Shown here in pieces: positions 31,534 to 41,422 of a stretch of 54,335 nt of DNA. The stretch is from Planotetraspora sp. A-T 1434 (GTDB taxonomy: Bacteria > Actinomycetota > Actinomycetes > Streptosporangiales > Streptosporangiaceae). Made by a program: the position numbers and the translations under genes. The stretch spans positions 1 through 54,335 of the forward strand of contig NZ_JAOEGB010000039.1 of the NCBI RefSeq assembly GCF_025420585.1, in the 5' to 3' direction. The notes beneath the pieces are model-generated. The model was not told the origin of the DNA. It ran no database searches and saw nothing but the letters and a program-made list of their open reading frames with translations. How positions within the stretch are numbered: position 1 is the first letter of the stretch; each line of letters starts with the position of its first letter.

Positions 31534-33759
31534 TCAGCGGCCGCCGATGGGGATCTCGAACCAGACGGCCTTGCCCTCGCGGGTCGGGCGGGAGCCCCAG
31601 CGGTTGGCGAGCTGGTCGACGAGGTAGAGGCCGCGGCCGCCCTCGTCGTTCTCCCCGGCGCTGCGGATGCGGGGCAGTCGCAGGTCCTGGTCGAAGACCT
31701 CGACCCAGATGGACTCCTTGCCCCGGCGGAGCCGCAGGGTGAACTCCTTGTCCCCGGCGATCTCCTCTTCGAAGCCCGGCACATCCCAGGACTCGTCGAA
31801 CGGCAGCGGAGGCCCGTCGAGCACCAGCTCACGGCGCGGGATGCTCGCGCTGGCCGCGTGCAGCACCACATTCGTCACGACCTCGGAGACGAGCAGGCAG
31901 GCCAGCTCGGCGCGCTCCTCGGGCACCTGCCAGCTCTCGAACGCCTCGGACGCCATGCGCCGCGCCTCGCTCACCATGATCGGCTGGGCGGGGAACGTCT
32001 GCTCCTCGAACTCGAGCTCGGCCCCGACCGACCGTACGACCAGGATGGCCATGTCGTCGTCGATCTCGCCGGGAACGGCGATGGTGGCGACGTCGGCGAT
32101 GCGCTCGACCGGCTCGGTGGAGATCTTCGCGACCTTGTCGCAGAGGATCTGGAGCGTCTCGTCGTCGCTGAGCGAGGGCCCTTCGGAGTCGCGGGGCGGG
32201 CGCCGGTCGACGAGGCCGTCGGTATAGAGCAGCAGGGTCGCGCCCGGAGGAAGGACCCGCGTCTCCTCCTTGTAGACCAGGTCGGCGTGCATCCCCTTGG
32301 CGCGGACGCCGAGCGGCTGGCCGACCTCGGTGATGTCCAGCTCGGCGACATTGCCGTCGACGATCAGCAACGGCGGGGCGTGGCCGGCGTTGGCGAACGA
32401 CAGCTGCCGCGACCACGCGTCGTATACCAGGTACTGGCAGGTGACGATCGGCGGGTTGGTGATGTCGGCGCCGAAGTCGTCGCGCTCGGGCGCGGCGACG
32501 ATCCGGGTCCACTCGTCGAGGCGGGCGAGGATGTCGGCGGGGGGCTTGTCGTCCTGCGCGAAGGCCCGCAGCGCGGCCCTGAGCTGGCCCATGACGGCCG
32601 CGGCCTTGGCTCCCCTGCCCTCGACGTCGCCGATGACGATGCCGACCCGTCCCGCGGACAGCGGGATCACGTCGTACCAGTCGCCGCCGACCTGGGTCTG
32701 GATGCCCTGCCCGTGGGACGCGAGCGGGGCCGCCGGGTAGTAGCGGACGGCGATCTCCAGCCCGTCGAGCGACGGGAGCTCACGGGGCAGCAGGTGCTTC
32801 TGGAAGGACTCGGCGGTGTGCCGCTCCTCCTCGAAGAGCAGGGCGTTGTCGACGGCGAGGGCCACCCGGGTGGCGATGGCGCCCACGAAGTCCCGGTCGA
32901 ACGCGTCGTAGTGAGGGGAGCGCCGGTCGGTGAGGTTCGACATGCCGAGGTACATCAGGCCCAGCGTCTCCCCGCGGGCGCACAGCGGCGCGACTATCGC
33001 GGAGGTCATGCCGATCTCACCGCAGATGCGTGCGGAGCCCTCGCTGGGGGACGGGTAGCTGACCTGGGAGAAGTCCTCGACGAGGATGGTCTCCTGGCGG
33101 CGCAGCGCGGTGTCCGCGTAGTGGCCGGCCGGATACCTGATCTCGGCGCCCACCGGCCTCCAGGTGTCCGGCGGCGGCGACCAGCCGTTCACGTGCGTGG
33201 AGACCTTCCGCACCAGCCGGTCGCTCTCCACCAGTTCGATGAAGCAGTGGTCGGCGAACTGGGGCACCAGCATCTCGGCGACCCGGTTGAGCGTCTCCTC
33301 CACGTAGAGAGAGCCGGCGAGTCGCTCGCCGATGCGTTCGAGCAGGCCGAAGCGGTCTTTTTCGCGCTCGTTGCTGCGCATCGCCTCACGGGCGGTGATC
33401 ACGATTCCGGTGACAGACCCGGACTGGTGCCGCAGCGGCACGGCCTGGGCCCGGACGTAGATCATGGTGCCGTCGCCGCGGACGACGTCGAAGGTGCCCT
33501 CCCAGACGCCTCCGCGGAGCACGTGCTTGGCGAGCTCCACCGCGAGCGGATGGTCCTTCTCCATGATTCCCAGGGAGAGGAGGGACTCCTTGCCGGAGGG
33601 GAGGCCGGGCCTGCCGAAGAGGCGCTCGGCGAAGGGGTTCCAGTAGAGAACGTTGCTGAATCTGTCGGTGACAACCACCGCCATCTCCGCGTGGTCCAGC
33701 ACGGAACCGGCGGTCAGGTGATCCGCGGCGTCCTGCGACAGATCCCCCCAACGTTTCAT
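31534..33759 (-). CDS. PAS-GAF-PP2C-HATPase multi-domain phosphatase
   Basis: A 741-residue SpoIIE/RsbU-type regulator. Domains in order: PAS (about 20-125; AVVVTDRFSNVLYWN), GAF (about 140-310; VAEMLVPQFADHCFIELVES), PP2C/SpoIIE phosphatase (about 330-600; VGGDWYDVIPL, VIGDVEGRG, LLLYTDGLVDRR, IDDDMAILVV) and a C-terminal GHKL/HATPase (about 610-740; LLVSEVVTNVVLHA, DEGGRGLYLVDQL). Such proteins dephosphorylate STAS anti-anti-sigma factors while the HATPase may act as an anti-sigma kinase. A STAS protein is encoded at 43921-44265, not adjacent. No membrane segment. Confidence 0.93.
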   Translation of the reverse strand: MKRWGDLSQDAADHLTAGSVLDHAEMAVVVTDRFSNVLYWNPFAERLFGRPGLPSGKESLLSLGIMEKDHPLAVELAKHVLRGGVWEGTFDVVRGDGTMIYVRAQAVPLRHQSGSVTGIVITAREAMRSNEREKDRFGLLERIGERLAGSLYVEETLNRVAEMLVPQFADHCFIELVESDRLVRKVSTHVNGWSPPPDTWRPVGAEIRYPAGHYADTALRRQETILVEDFSQVSYPSPSEGSARICGEIGMTSAIVAPLCARGETLGLMYLGMSNLTDRRSPHYDAFDRDFVGAIATRVALAVDNALLFEEERHTAESFQKHLLPRELPSLDGLEIAVRYYPAAPLASHGQGIQTQVGGDWYDVIPLSAGRVGIVIGDVEGRGAKAAAVMGQLRAALRAFAQDDKPPADILARLDEWTRIVAAPERDDFGADITNPPIVTCQYLVYDAWSRQLSFANAGHAPPLLIVDGNVAELDITEVGQPLGVRAKGMHADLVYKEETRVLPPGATLLLYTDGLVDRRPPRDSEGPSLSDDETLQILCDKVAKISTEPVERIADVATIAVPGEIDDDMAILVVRSVGAELEFEEQTFPAQPIMVSEARRMASEAFESWQVPEERAELACLLVSEVVTNVVLHAASASIPRRELVLDGPPLPFDESWDVPGFEEEIAGDKEFTLRLRRGKESIWVEVFDQDLRLPRIRSAGENDEGGRGLYLVDQLANRWGSRPTREGKAVWFEIPIGGR

Positions 33760-33882
33760 CCCTCGACCACCCCCTGGAGACGGATGCTCGCTACGCCGGC
33801 CACGGACACTCCTGCAGGGGTTGGGATGTCGCGGGAGAGGAGGGGCTCCCTATGGGGATTCAACCAGGCACAACTCTTTCGG

Positions 33883-34587
33883 TCATCGCTTGGTGACGAA
33901 CACGTGCGCGGCGACGTCGCGCGGGAGTTCCGCGAGAGTGCCGTCCGCTTCGCTGTCACCTGTCACCCGCACACCGTCGTCGCTCGCCGCGAGCGTCACC
34001 TCGCGTCCGGGTTGTATCCCAACTTGCTTGAGTTTAAGCATCACGGCGGGGTCGCTTTGCACTTGTTCGCTAATTCGGCGCACGACAACCGGGATCGCCG
34101 CCGGGCCTGCGAGATCGGCCATAGGAGAGACTGGCTCATCCTTGGTCAAATCAGACTCGGCCACGCCGAGCTCCGCCAGACCGGGGATGGGGTTGCCGTG
34201 CGGGCAGGCCCGCGGGTTGTCGAGGAGGCCGACGAGCCGGGTCTCCACCGACTCCGACATCACGTGCTCCCAGCGGCACGCCTCGATGTGGACCTCCTCC
34301 CAGGGCATCCCGATCACCTGGGTCAGCAGGCACTCGGCCAGGCGGTGCTTGCGCATGACCCTTATGGCCAGCGTGCGCCCGAGATCGGTCATGCTGAGGT
34401 GGCGGTCGCCCTGCACCTTGACGAGGCCGTCACGCTCCATCCTGGCGACCGTCTGGCTGACCGTGGGACCACTCTGCTGCAATCGCTCCGCGATGCGCGC
34501 GCGCAGCGGAACGATTCCTTCCTCTTCAAGCTCGAAGATCGTGCGGAGATACATCTCCGTTGTGTCGATCAGGCCGTGTGCGGTCAA
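33883..34587 (-). CDS. ideR: Iron-dependent repressor IdeR/DtxR
   Basis: A 234-residue DtxR-family regulator that represses iron-uptake genes when bound to Fe(II). The winged helix (about 5-70; RARIAERLQQSGPTVSQTVA) is followed by the metal-binding dimerisation domain and a C-terminal SH3-like domain. Metal ligands line up with IdeR: M12, H81, H100, C104, E107 and H108 (EACRWEHVMSES). The start is TTG 34587, preceded by GGAGGAATT. It is very close to mycobacterial IdeR in sequence, so function is confidently inferred. Divergent from the UdgX gene. Confidence 0.94.
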   Translation of the reverse strand: MTAHGLIDTTEMYLRTIFELEEEGIVPLRARIAERLQQSGPTVSQTVARMERDGLVKVQGDRHLSMTDLGRTLAIRVMRKHRLAECLLTQVIGMPWEEVHIEACRWEHVMSESVETRLVGLLDNPRACPHGNPIPGLAELGVAESDLTKDEPVSPMADLAGPAAIPVVVRRISEQVQSDPAVMLKLKQVGIQPGREVTLAASDDGVRVTGDSEADGTLAELPRDVAAHVFVTKR

Positions 34588-34662
34588 AATTCCTCCAGTC
34601 CTGTATCGATGCTACGACCCCCTGAGTGTTCGCAGCCGACCCTATTGGGGAAGCGACCTAGG

Positions 34663-35274
34663 GTGGGAAACATCGGAGCAGAGCGATTCCTTCCGGTGGA
34701 GATCAGCCTGCCCGCCCTCCGGGACGCGGCGCGCTGCTGCGAAGGCTGTGACCTCTACCGGAACGCGACCCAGACCGTGTTCGGAGACGGCGCTCCCGAC
34801 GCCCGCTACATGCTCGTGGGCGAGCAGCCGGGCGACCAGGAGGATCGCCGGGGAGCGCCATTCGTCGGACCGGCGGGCCGGATGCTCGATAAGGCGCTGG
34901 AAGAAGCGGGAATCGACCGTGAAGCGGTCTACGTGACCAACGCGGTCAAGCATTTCAAGTTCGAGCCGCGCGGCAAGCGAAGAATTCACCAGAAACCGAC
35001 GGCGGCCGAGATAGACGCCTGCCGGCCGTGGCTCAACGCCGAGATGCTGCTGGTGGACCCGGCCGTGACACTGGTCCTCGGCGCCACAGCGGCGCGAGCC
35101 CTGCTGGGGCCGTCCTTCAGGGTGACCCGGCACCGCGGCGAGCCCGTCCCGCGTCGCGAGGGCGCGTATTACGTGGCGACGATCCATCCGTCGGCGATCC
35201 TGCGCGCGCCGGACCGGGACACGGCGTACGCGGGCTTCGTCGCCGACCTCAAGGTCGCCGCCGCGCTCGCGTGA
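34663..35274 (+). CDS. udgX: UdgX-type uracil-DNA glycosylase
   Basis: A 203-residue uracil-DNA glycosylase superfamily member. It has the 4Fe-4S cysteines (CCEGCDLYR plus further Cys), VGEQPGDQEDRRGAPFVGPAG in the active site, YVTNAVKHFKFE, and the diagnostic loop KRRIH (residues 105-109), with His109 at the same position as in Mycobacterium smegmatis UdgX. That histidine attacks the sugar and leaves a covalent enzyme-DNA complex, known for the family. GTG 34663 gives the right N-terminus; no clear ribosome-binding site. It converges with pdxH, and its 3' end is part of a tandem duplication. Confidence 0.9.
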   Translation: MGNIGAERFLPVEISLPALRDAARCCEGCDLYRNATQTVFGDGAPDARYMLVGEQPGDQEDRRGAPFVGPAGRMLDKALEEAGIDREAVYVTNAVKHFKFEPRGKRRIHQKPTAAEIDACRPWLNAEMLLVDPAVTLVLGATAARALLGPSFRVTRHRGEPVPRREGAYYVATIHPSAILRAPDRDTAYAGFVADLKVAAALA

Positions 35275-35421
35275 GCCCGTTCAGGGGCGAGGCGCTCGCG
35301 GACCCAGGAGCCTCCGGCGAGGCGGTAGCGGATCCGGTCGTGCCTCGCGTGAGCCAGTTCAGGGGGCGAGGCGCTCGCGGACCCAGGAACCTCCGGCGAG
35401 ACGGTAGCGGATCCGGTCGTG
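35266..35421. repeat. 78-bp tandem duplication over the udgX/pdxH junction
   Basis: The segment CTCGCGTGAGCC-GTTCAGG ... GGATCCGGTCGTGC occurs twice in direct order (35266-35343 and 35344-35421) with only a few substitutions and a one-base indel. The first copy carries the udgX stop codon; the second carries the pdxH stop codon and its last 21 codons. Neither gene is broken. Confidence 0.9.
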
Positions 35422-36003
35422 CATGCGGTCGGTCTGGCCCTGCCAGAACTCGACCTCCGACGGCAGCACCCGGAAGCCGCCCCAGAACTCGGGCAGCGGC
35501 GGGTCCTCGGGCCAGCGCTCGGCCAGCTCCCGGTAACGCGCGTCCAGTTCCTCCCGCGACCCGACGACGGCCGACTGCCGCGACGCCCAGGCCCCGATGC
35601 GGGAGCCGTACGGGCGGGTGTGGAAGTAGGCGGCGGTCTCGTCGCGCGAGAGCCGTACTGTCCGGCCCTCGACGCGAACCTGGCGGCGGATGGGGTGCCA
35701 GGGGAAGAGGAGGCAGGCGCGCGGGTTCTCGGCGAGGTCGCGCCCCTTGCGGGACTCGTAGTTGGTGAAGAAGGAGAAGCCCCGCTCGTCGAACCCCTTG
35801 AGCAGAACGGTCCGGGCCGAGGGACGGCCCCCGGCGGAGCTGGTGGCGAGAATCATGGCGTTGGGTTCGGGAAGCCCGGCGGCGACCGCGTCGGCGAACC
35901 ACAGTGTGAACTGCGCCACCGGATCGTCGGCCATGTCGGATTCGAGCAGGGGCTCACCCTCGTAGCTGTGCCGGAGCCCGGGGAGTTGGGAAGCGCTGTC
36001 CAC
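35359..36003 (-). CDS. pdxH: Pyridoxamine 5'-phosphate oxidase
   Basis: PdxH oxidises pyridoxine/pyridoxamine 5'-phosphate to pyridoxal 5'-phosphate with FMN and oxygen. Motifs are LPEPNAMILATSSAGGRPSA, VLLKGFDERGFSFFTNYESR, LLFPWHPIRRQVRVEG, RPYGSRIGAWASRQS and the C-terminal LAGGSWVRERLAP. The GTG start 36003 (214 residues) keeps the LRHSYEGEPLLESD segment typical of the family; ATG 35934 is an alternative. It supplies the cofactor for AspC and SerC in this window. The 3' end is duplicated next to udgX. Confidence 0.93.
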   Translation of the reverse strand: MDSASQLPGLRHSYEGEPLLESDMADDPVAQFTLWFADAVAAGLPEPNAMILATSSAGGRPSARTVLLKGFDERGFSFFTNYESRKGRDLAENPRACLLFPWHPIRRQVRVEGRTVRLSRDETAAYFHTRPYGSRIGAWASRQSAVVGSREELDARYRELAERWPEDPPLPEFWGGFRVLPSEVEFWQGQTDRMHDRIRYRLAGGSWVRERLAP

Positions 36004-36174
36004 GGAACGGTATTGTTGCGCGCTTGGCAGATGTCTGGCGCACCGCCCCCTACCAGGGAGAACGGTGTTTGGGAGGGACCGGGGGCAGACCAGTGACGCC
36101 CTGAGGGTTAAATTGACCCGCCGGTATCTCGACATCAAGGCTTTTGACTTCACAAGAGAGGGAGGCGGCCGAGT

Positions 36175-37281
36175 ATGTCCGACTTCAAACCCGGGCTCGA
36201 AGGCGTAGTGGCTTTCGAGACCGAGATCGCGGAACCGGACAAAGAAGGGGGCGCCCTTCGTTATCGGGGCGTCGACATCGAAGAGCTTGTGGGCAACGTC
36301 TCCTATGGACACGTCTGGGGCCTGCTCGTCGACAACAAATTCCAGCCGGGCCTGCCCCCGGCGGAGCCGTACCCCGTTCCTGTCCACTCCGGTGACATCC
36401 GCGTCGACGTGCAGAGCGCGCTGGCGATGCTGGCCCCGGCCTTCGGCTTCCGGCCACTGCTCGACGTGGACGACGACCAGGCCCGCGAGGACCTCGCGCG
36501 CGCCTCGGTGACCGCCCTGTCGTTCGTCGCCCAGTCCGCCCGCGGCCTGGGACTGCCCATGGTCCCCCAGAAGCGCGTCGACGAGGCCGAGAGCATCGTC
36601 GAGCGATTCATGATCCGCTGGCGCGGTGAGCCCGACCCCAAGCACGTCAAGGCCATCGACGCGTACTGGACCTCCGCCGCCGAGCACGGCATGAACGCCT
36701 CCACGTTCACCGCCCGGGTGATCGCCTCCACGGGCGCCGACGTGGCCGCGGCCCTGTCGGGCGCGGTGGGCGCGATGTCCGGCCCGCTGCACGGGGGCGC
36801 CCCCGCCCGCGTGCTGCACATGATCGAAGGCGTCGAGCAGATGGGAGACGCCCAAAAGTACGTCCAGAGCGAGCTGGACAAGGGCCAGCGGCTCATGGGC
36901 TTCGGCCACCGGGTCTACCGCGCCGAGGACCCCCGCGCCCGCGTACTCCGCCGTACTGCGAAGGAGCTGGGCGCGCCGCGCTACGAGGTCGCCGCCGCGC
37001 TGGAGACGGCCGCGCTCGAGGAGCTGCACGCCCGCAAGCCGGACCGGGTCCTCGCGACGAACGTGGAGTTCTGGGCAGCGATCATCCTCGACTTCGCCGA
37101 GGTTCCCGCGCACATGTTCACGTCCATGTTCACGTGCGCCCGTACGGCCGGCTGGGCCGCCCACATCCTGGAGCAGAAGCGCACGGGCAGGCTCGTCCGC
37201 CCCAGCGCGACCTACGTGGGCCCGCCGCAGCGCTCGGTCAACGACGTGCCCGGCGCCGGCGAGGTCGTCGGCAAGGTCTGA
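36175..37281 (+). CDS. citA: Citrate synthase 2
   Basis: Citrate synthase condenses acetyl-CoA and oxaloacetate. The 368-residue protein is the shorter actinobacterial type 2 form, with LRYRGVDIEELV, the catalytic histidine regions SGPLHGGAPARVLHM and MGFGHRVYRAEDPRA, and DFAEVPAHMFTSMFTCARTA. ATG 36175 follows GAGAGGGAGGCGGCC. The 36004-36174 interval is a divergent promoter region with pdxH and contains CTCGACATCAAG, a possible operator. The enzyme is probably the secondary or methylcitrate-related synthase, but a TCA role is possible. Confidence 0.93.
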   Translation: MSDFKPGLEGVVAFETEIAEPDKEGGALRYRGVDIEELVGNVSYGHVWGLLVDNKFQPGLPPAEPYPVPVHSGDIRVDVQSALAMLAPAFGFRPLLDVDDDQAREDLARASVTALSFVAQSARGLGLPMVPQKRVDEAESIVERFMIRWRGEPDPKHVKAIDAYWTSAAEHGMNASTFTARVIASTGADVAAALSGAVGAMSGPLHGGAPARVLHMIEGVEQMGDAQKYVQSELDKGQRLMGFGHRVYRAEDPRARVLRRTAKELGAPRYEVAAALETAALEELHARKPDRVLATNVEFWAAIILDFAEVPAHMFTSMFTCARTAGWAAHILEQKRTGRLVRPSATYVGPPQRSVNDVPGAGEVVGKV

Positions 37282-37305
37282 CCCACTCCCGGCGCAGGCC
37301 TGACG

Positions 37306-40071
37306 TCATCCCGCCGAATCGACGGCCCGCTCCCCGGAGCGGGCCGTTTCCGGGGCCGTTTCCGGGGCCGTGCCGGTTGGGCGCGCCGTCTCGGGGGCCC
37401 CGCCGTTCGGGCGCGGCGTCCGCGCGGGGGCGTCCGGGAGATCTTTACAGAGAGGGTTCACCTCTGACCTCTCCTCGACTCTCAGCCGCCCGCAGCGGAC
37501 CTTGGGGACGGAGCTCCCCGACTTGGAGTCGGCCACCTTCATGATCGCGATGACCTTGTCGACGGGGTCGTGTCTTTCCGTGTCAGCGAAGTCGATCACC
37601 CCGCTCGAACCGTTCCACGCCGAGCTCCCGGAGATGCGGGCGAGCTCGTAGAGGATGTCCCCCTTGCTGGGCAGTGCGCCCGAGCGATAGGCGGTGCTCG
37701 CCGCCTGATAGAAGACGCTGACGGCATCGTAGGTGAGGATGAGATTGTCCTCCGACGCCTTGCTGAGCCTGCCCTGCAACAGACCCAGGATGAACCCGGT
37801 CGGTGTCGGACCCGTCCGCCACAGCTCCCGGCTCGCCAGGGCCGAGTAGTAGACCTCGACCCGCTTCAGGTCCTGGATCTGCCCGCCGTGGTCGGCGACC
37901 ACCTTGATGACGTCGTCGCTCGCGAGGACCTTCACCTTTTCCGGACCGCACGACTCGCCCTCGACCGCCCGCAGGAAGTCGAGGAACTCCGGGGCGCGGC
38001 CGGCGTAGAAGTACAGATCCGCATTGCTCCTGCACGCGTCTTGGGTGGCCTTGGTGATGCCTCCTCCCTGGACGCTGTAGTACACGGGATCGTGGAGCCT
38101 GATGTGCTCCGCGCTCAGCGCCGCGGTGAAGTCGTCGGCCAGGTTGTTCGTGTACTCGTCACCGGGCGACCCGTCCCGGATGATCACCGCTGACGGGGAC
38201 GCCACGCCGGACAGGAGGTCGTGCCGGGCGAACCTGGCGGCCAGCGTCGCCTCTCTGAAGTTCGTCGGGCCCACATGGAAGTAGTAGGGAGACGGATAGC
38301 CCGGGAGGCGGTTGCCGCCGCTGACGTGGATCGAGCCGTCCTGGACGTATCCGAAGCGGTCGGCGGTCGCGGTGGTCCCGACCATCGGGATCTTCGCCGC
38401 GTGCAGCACACCGATCCCCTGCTCCACCCCCTCCACGCTCCGCGGGAAGCCCACCACGCCGACCACGTGCGGATCCTGTTCTCCGAGGCCGCTGATCAGC
38501 TCGGCGTCGCGTCGCCCCTGGCCGAAGTCCTCGCCGGAGTTCGCGATCAGAATCTGGAGGCGGGGGGTGCTGGTGACCGCGCGCTGGTACTCCTCCATGG
38601 CCGTCAGCTCGGAGAGGGCGCCCGCGAACCGGGGGTCCTCCGGCGACGGGTTCTTGATCGAGAACTCTCCGAAGAGGACCACGCTGACATAGGCCCCCGA
38701 GTTCCTGGCGACGGTGTTGTTCTGATCGATCTGCTTGACCAACTTTGTGACCGGGCCGCCGAACAGGCCTTCGGGGGCGGGTCCCGTGGCGTTGACGATG
38801 CCGATGCATTCCGCACCGATCCGCTCGACCCAGGGCAGGCCGCCGCAGTGCGCGTCGATGTCCTGCTGGTTCCGGATGAGCCACACGGCGGGGCCGACGA
38901 GCAGCAGCGCCACCACGGACCAGTAGCCGATCGCCCGCGCCACGCTCGGGTAGAGCCTCAACCGGTAGTCGTCCCCGGGCGGGGTCCCGGCCGCGTCGAC
39001 GACCAGCCTGAGGCGGGGCACCCGCCGCCGCACCGTCTCCCGCCATCCATCGACCGCCTTCGGGAGTCGTCCCAGCTCCAGCGGCGGCGTCGGCGGCCGC
39101 TCGGCGGTGAGCGCCTGCGGCATCGCGGCCAGCACGAGGACCGGGGCCAGCAGCCCCGTCTCCTCTGTGGTCTCCTCCAGGATCCGCAGAAACCTCTCGT
39201 TGGCCTCTCCCGGCTTCCTCGCCTCCAGGACCAGCAGGCCGTACAGGCCGCGGCCCCAGCTCGGCCAGGGGATCGGCCACTTCTTGTACGCCTGGTGGAG
39301 GTCCTGGCACATGGCATGGACCAGCAGCCGGTCGATGTCCGCCTCGCTCGCGTTGGCCAGGCGGAGCGCGTACCTCGGGAGGCGTTCGAAGCGCTTTCGA
39401 GGCAGGTACGGCTGTTGCCTGAACCACCGGTTGAAGAGCGACCCCCGGATGGAGAGCAACGACTGGACCCCGGTGCCCAAAGTGGCCACGAGCACGCCGA
39501 GCACCCAGGGGAGCAGGCCCACCAGGTCCGACGGCCCTCCGAACCACCACGCGGCCAGGGTTCCCAGCGGCACCCAGGTGTAGGCCGCCCGCCCGATGAA
39601 GTCGACGGCCGTCCTGCGTCCCCGGTCTCCGCCGTACCGGCCCCTCCGCCAGACCTTGAGCCGCTCCTTGAACTCCTCCTGGCCCTTGCGCGATTGCGGA
39701 TCCGGCGGCCACCGGTTGAAGGAGGTCTCCGAGGCGTCCGCCGCCGGCCGCTCGGCGCGCTGGCGGCGGGCCCACAGAACGAACTGAACGAGCGGGAAGC
39801 GCGGCGCGGGCAGGAACGACCCGCCCACCGGCTTGCCCAGCTGCCCCTGCTCCCCCGCCAGGGCCGAGACGAGGTCACCAAGAGTGTCGTGCTCTCCCGA
39901 TCTGACCGACGCGTGCGGGAGCGAGTCCTCGAACGGCGCGGCGAGCTGCTTGGCGACCTCGGAAGCGTGGTCGGCCTCACCGGTGATGACGAGGATGGGC
40001 AGTGGCGCGTCCGCTCGCCAGAAAAACGGCCTACGGACCAGTCCCTCGATGACGCCGTGCAGATCGGGCAA
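37306..40071 (-). CDS. Membrane protein with extracellular periplasmic-binding-protein domain
   Basis: A 921-residue protein of unusual architecture. An N-terminal cytoplasmic part (about 1-160) contains LPILVITGEADHASEVAKQL, which looks like a P-loop core that has lost the GxGK. A membrane hairpin follows (about 163-200), then a second cytoplasmic helical region, a further membrane segment (about 390-412), and an extracellular type I periplasmic-binding-protein domain (about 430-870; VVGVVGFPRSVEGVEQGIGV, FHVGPTNFREATLAA). A Pro/Thr/Ala tail closes it. It has its own receptor domain but no permease or intact ATPase, so a sensor role is likelier than transport. The start TTG 40071 follows GAGGGATCCCCGCA. 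I do not know a characterised homologue. Confidence 0.8.
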   Translation of the reverse strand: MPDLHGVIEGLVRRPFFWRADAPLPILVITGEADHASEVAKQLAAPFEDSLPHASVRSGEHDTLGDLVSALAGEQGQLGKPVGGSFLPAPRFPLVQFVLWARRQRAERPAADASETSFNRWPPDPQSRKGQEEFKERLKVWRRGRYGGDRGRRTAVDFIGRAAYTWVPLGTLAAWWFGGPSDLVGLLPWVLGVLVATLGTGVQSLLSIRGSLFNRWFRQQPYLPRKRFERLPRYALRLANASEADIDRLLVHAMCQDLHQAYKKWPIPWPSWGRGLYGLLVLEARKPGEANERFLRILEETTEETGLLAPVLVLAAMPQALTAERPPTPPLELGRLPKAVDGWRETVRRRVPRLRLVVDAAGTPPGDDYRLRLYPSVARAIGYWSVVALLLVGPAVWLIRNQQDIDAHCGGLPWVERIGAECIGIVNATGPAPEGLFGGPVTKLVKQIDQNNTVARNSGAYVSVVLFGEFSIKNPSPEDPRFAGALSELTAMEEYQRAVTSTPRLQILIANSGEDFGQGRRDAELISGLGEQDPHVVGVVGFPRSVEGVEQGIGVLHAAKIPMVGTTATADRFGYVQDGSIHVSGGNRLPGYPSPYYFHVGPTNFREATLAARFARHDLLSGVASPSAVIIRDGSPGDEYTNNLADDFTAALSAEHIRLHDPVYYSVQGGGITKATQDACRSNADLYFYAGRAPEFLDFLRAVEGESCGPEKVKVLASDDVIKVVADHGGQIQDLKRVEVYYSALASRELWRTGPTPTGFILGLLQGRLSKASEDNLILTYDAVSVFYQAASTAYRSGALPSKGDILYELARISGSSAWNGSSGVIDFADTERHDPVDKVIAIMKVADSKSGSSVPKVRCGRLRVEERSEVNPLCKDLPDAPARTPRPNGGAPETARPTGTAPETAPETARSGERAVDSAG

Positions 40072-40156
40072 TGCGGGGATCCCTCTGAAAGCTGATCGGC
40101 GAGCGGGTTCCTATGAAGATCTCAGGGTGGCATCCCGAATCGCGCGTTCGCTATAG

Positions 40157-41335
<1,179 letters not shown>

Positions 41336-41358
41336 AACCGCCCCGCCGTACGGCTGAG

Positions 41359-41389
41359 CAGGCCCGTGCCGCATCGCGGCGCGGGCCTG
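41359..41389 (+). terminator. Terminator after serC
   Basis: CAGGCCCG ... GCGGGCCTG, with inner GCCGC/GCGGC pairing and followed by TGGTGTTTCT. It lies 23 bases after serC and before the converging rhomboid gene. Confidence 0.8.
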
Positions 41390-41422
41390 TGGTGTTTCTG
41401 TCTTACGACGGCGTGGAGGCCG

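Noticed and set aside
31258-35274. A 1338-residue open frame on the plus strand
   Set aside because: It runs antisense through the phosphatase and ideR genes and has no domain until the UdgX part; only the last 203 codons are real. Long antisense frames are common at this GC content.
35359-37164. A 601-residue minus-strand frame extending pdxH through citA
   Set aside because: The extension is antisense to citrate synthase; the PdxH family start is at about 36003.
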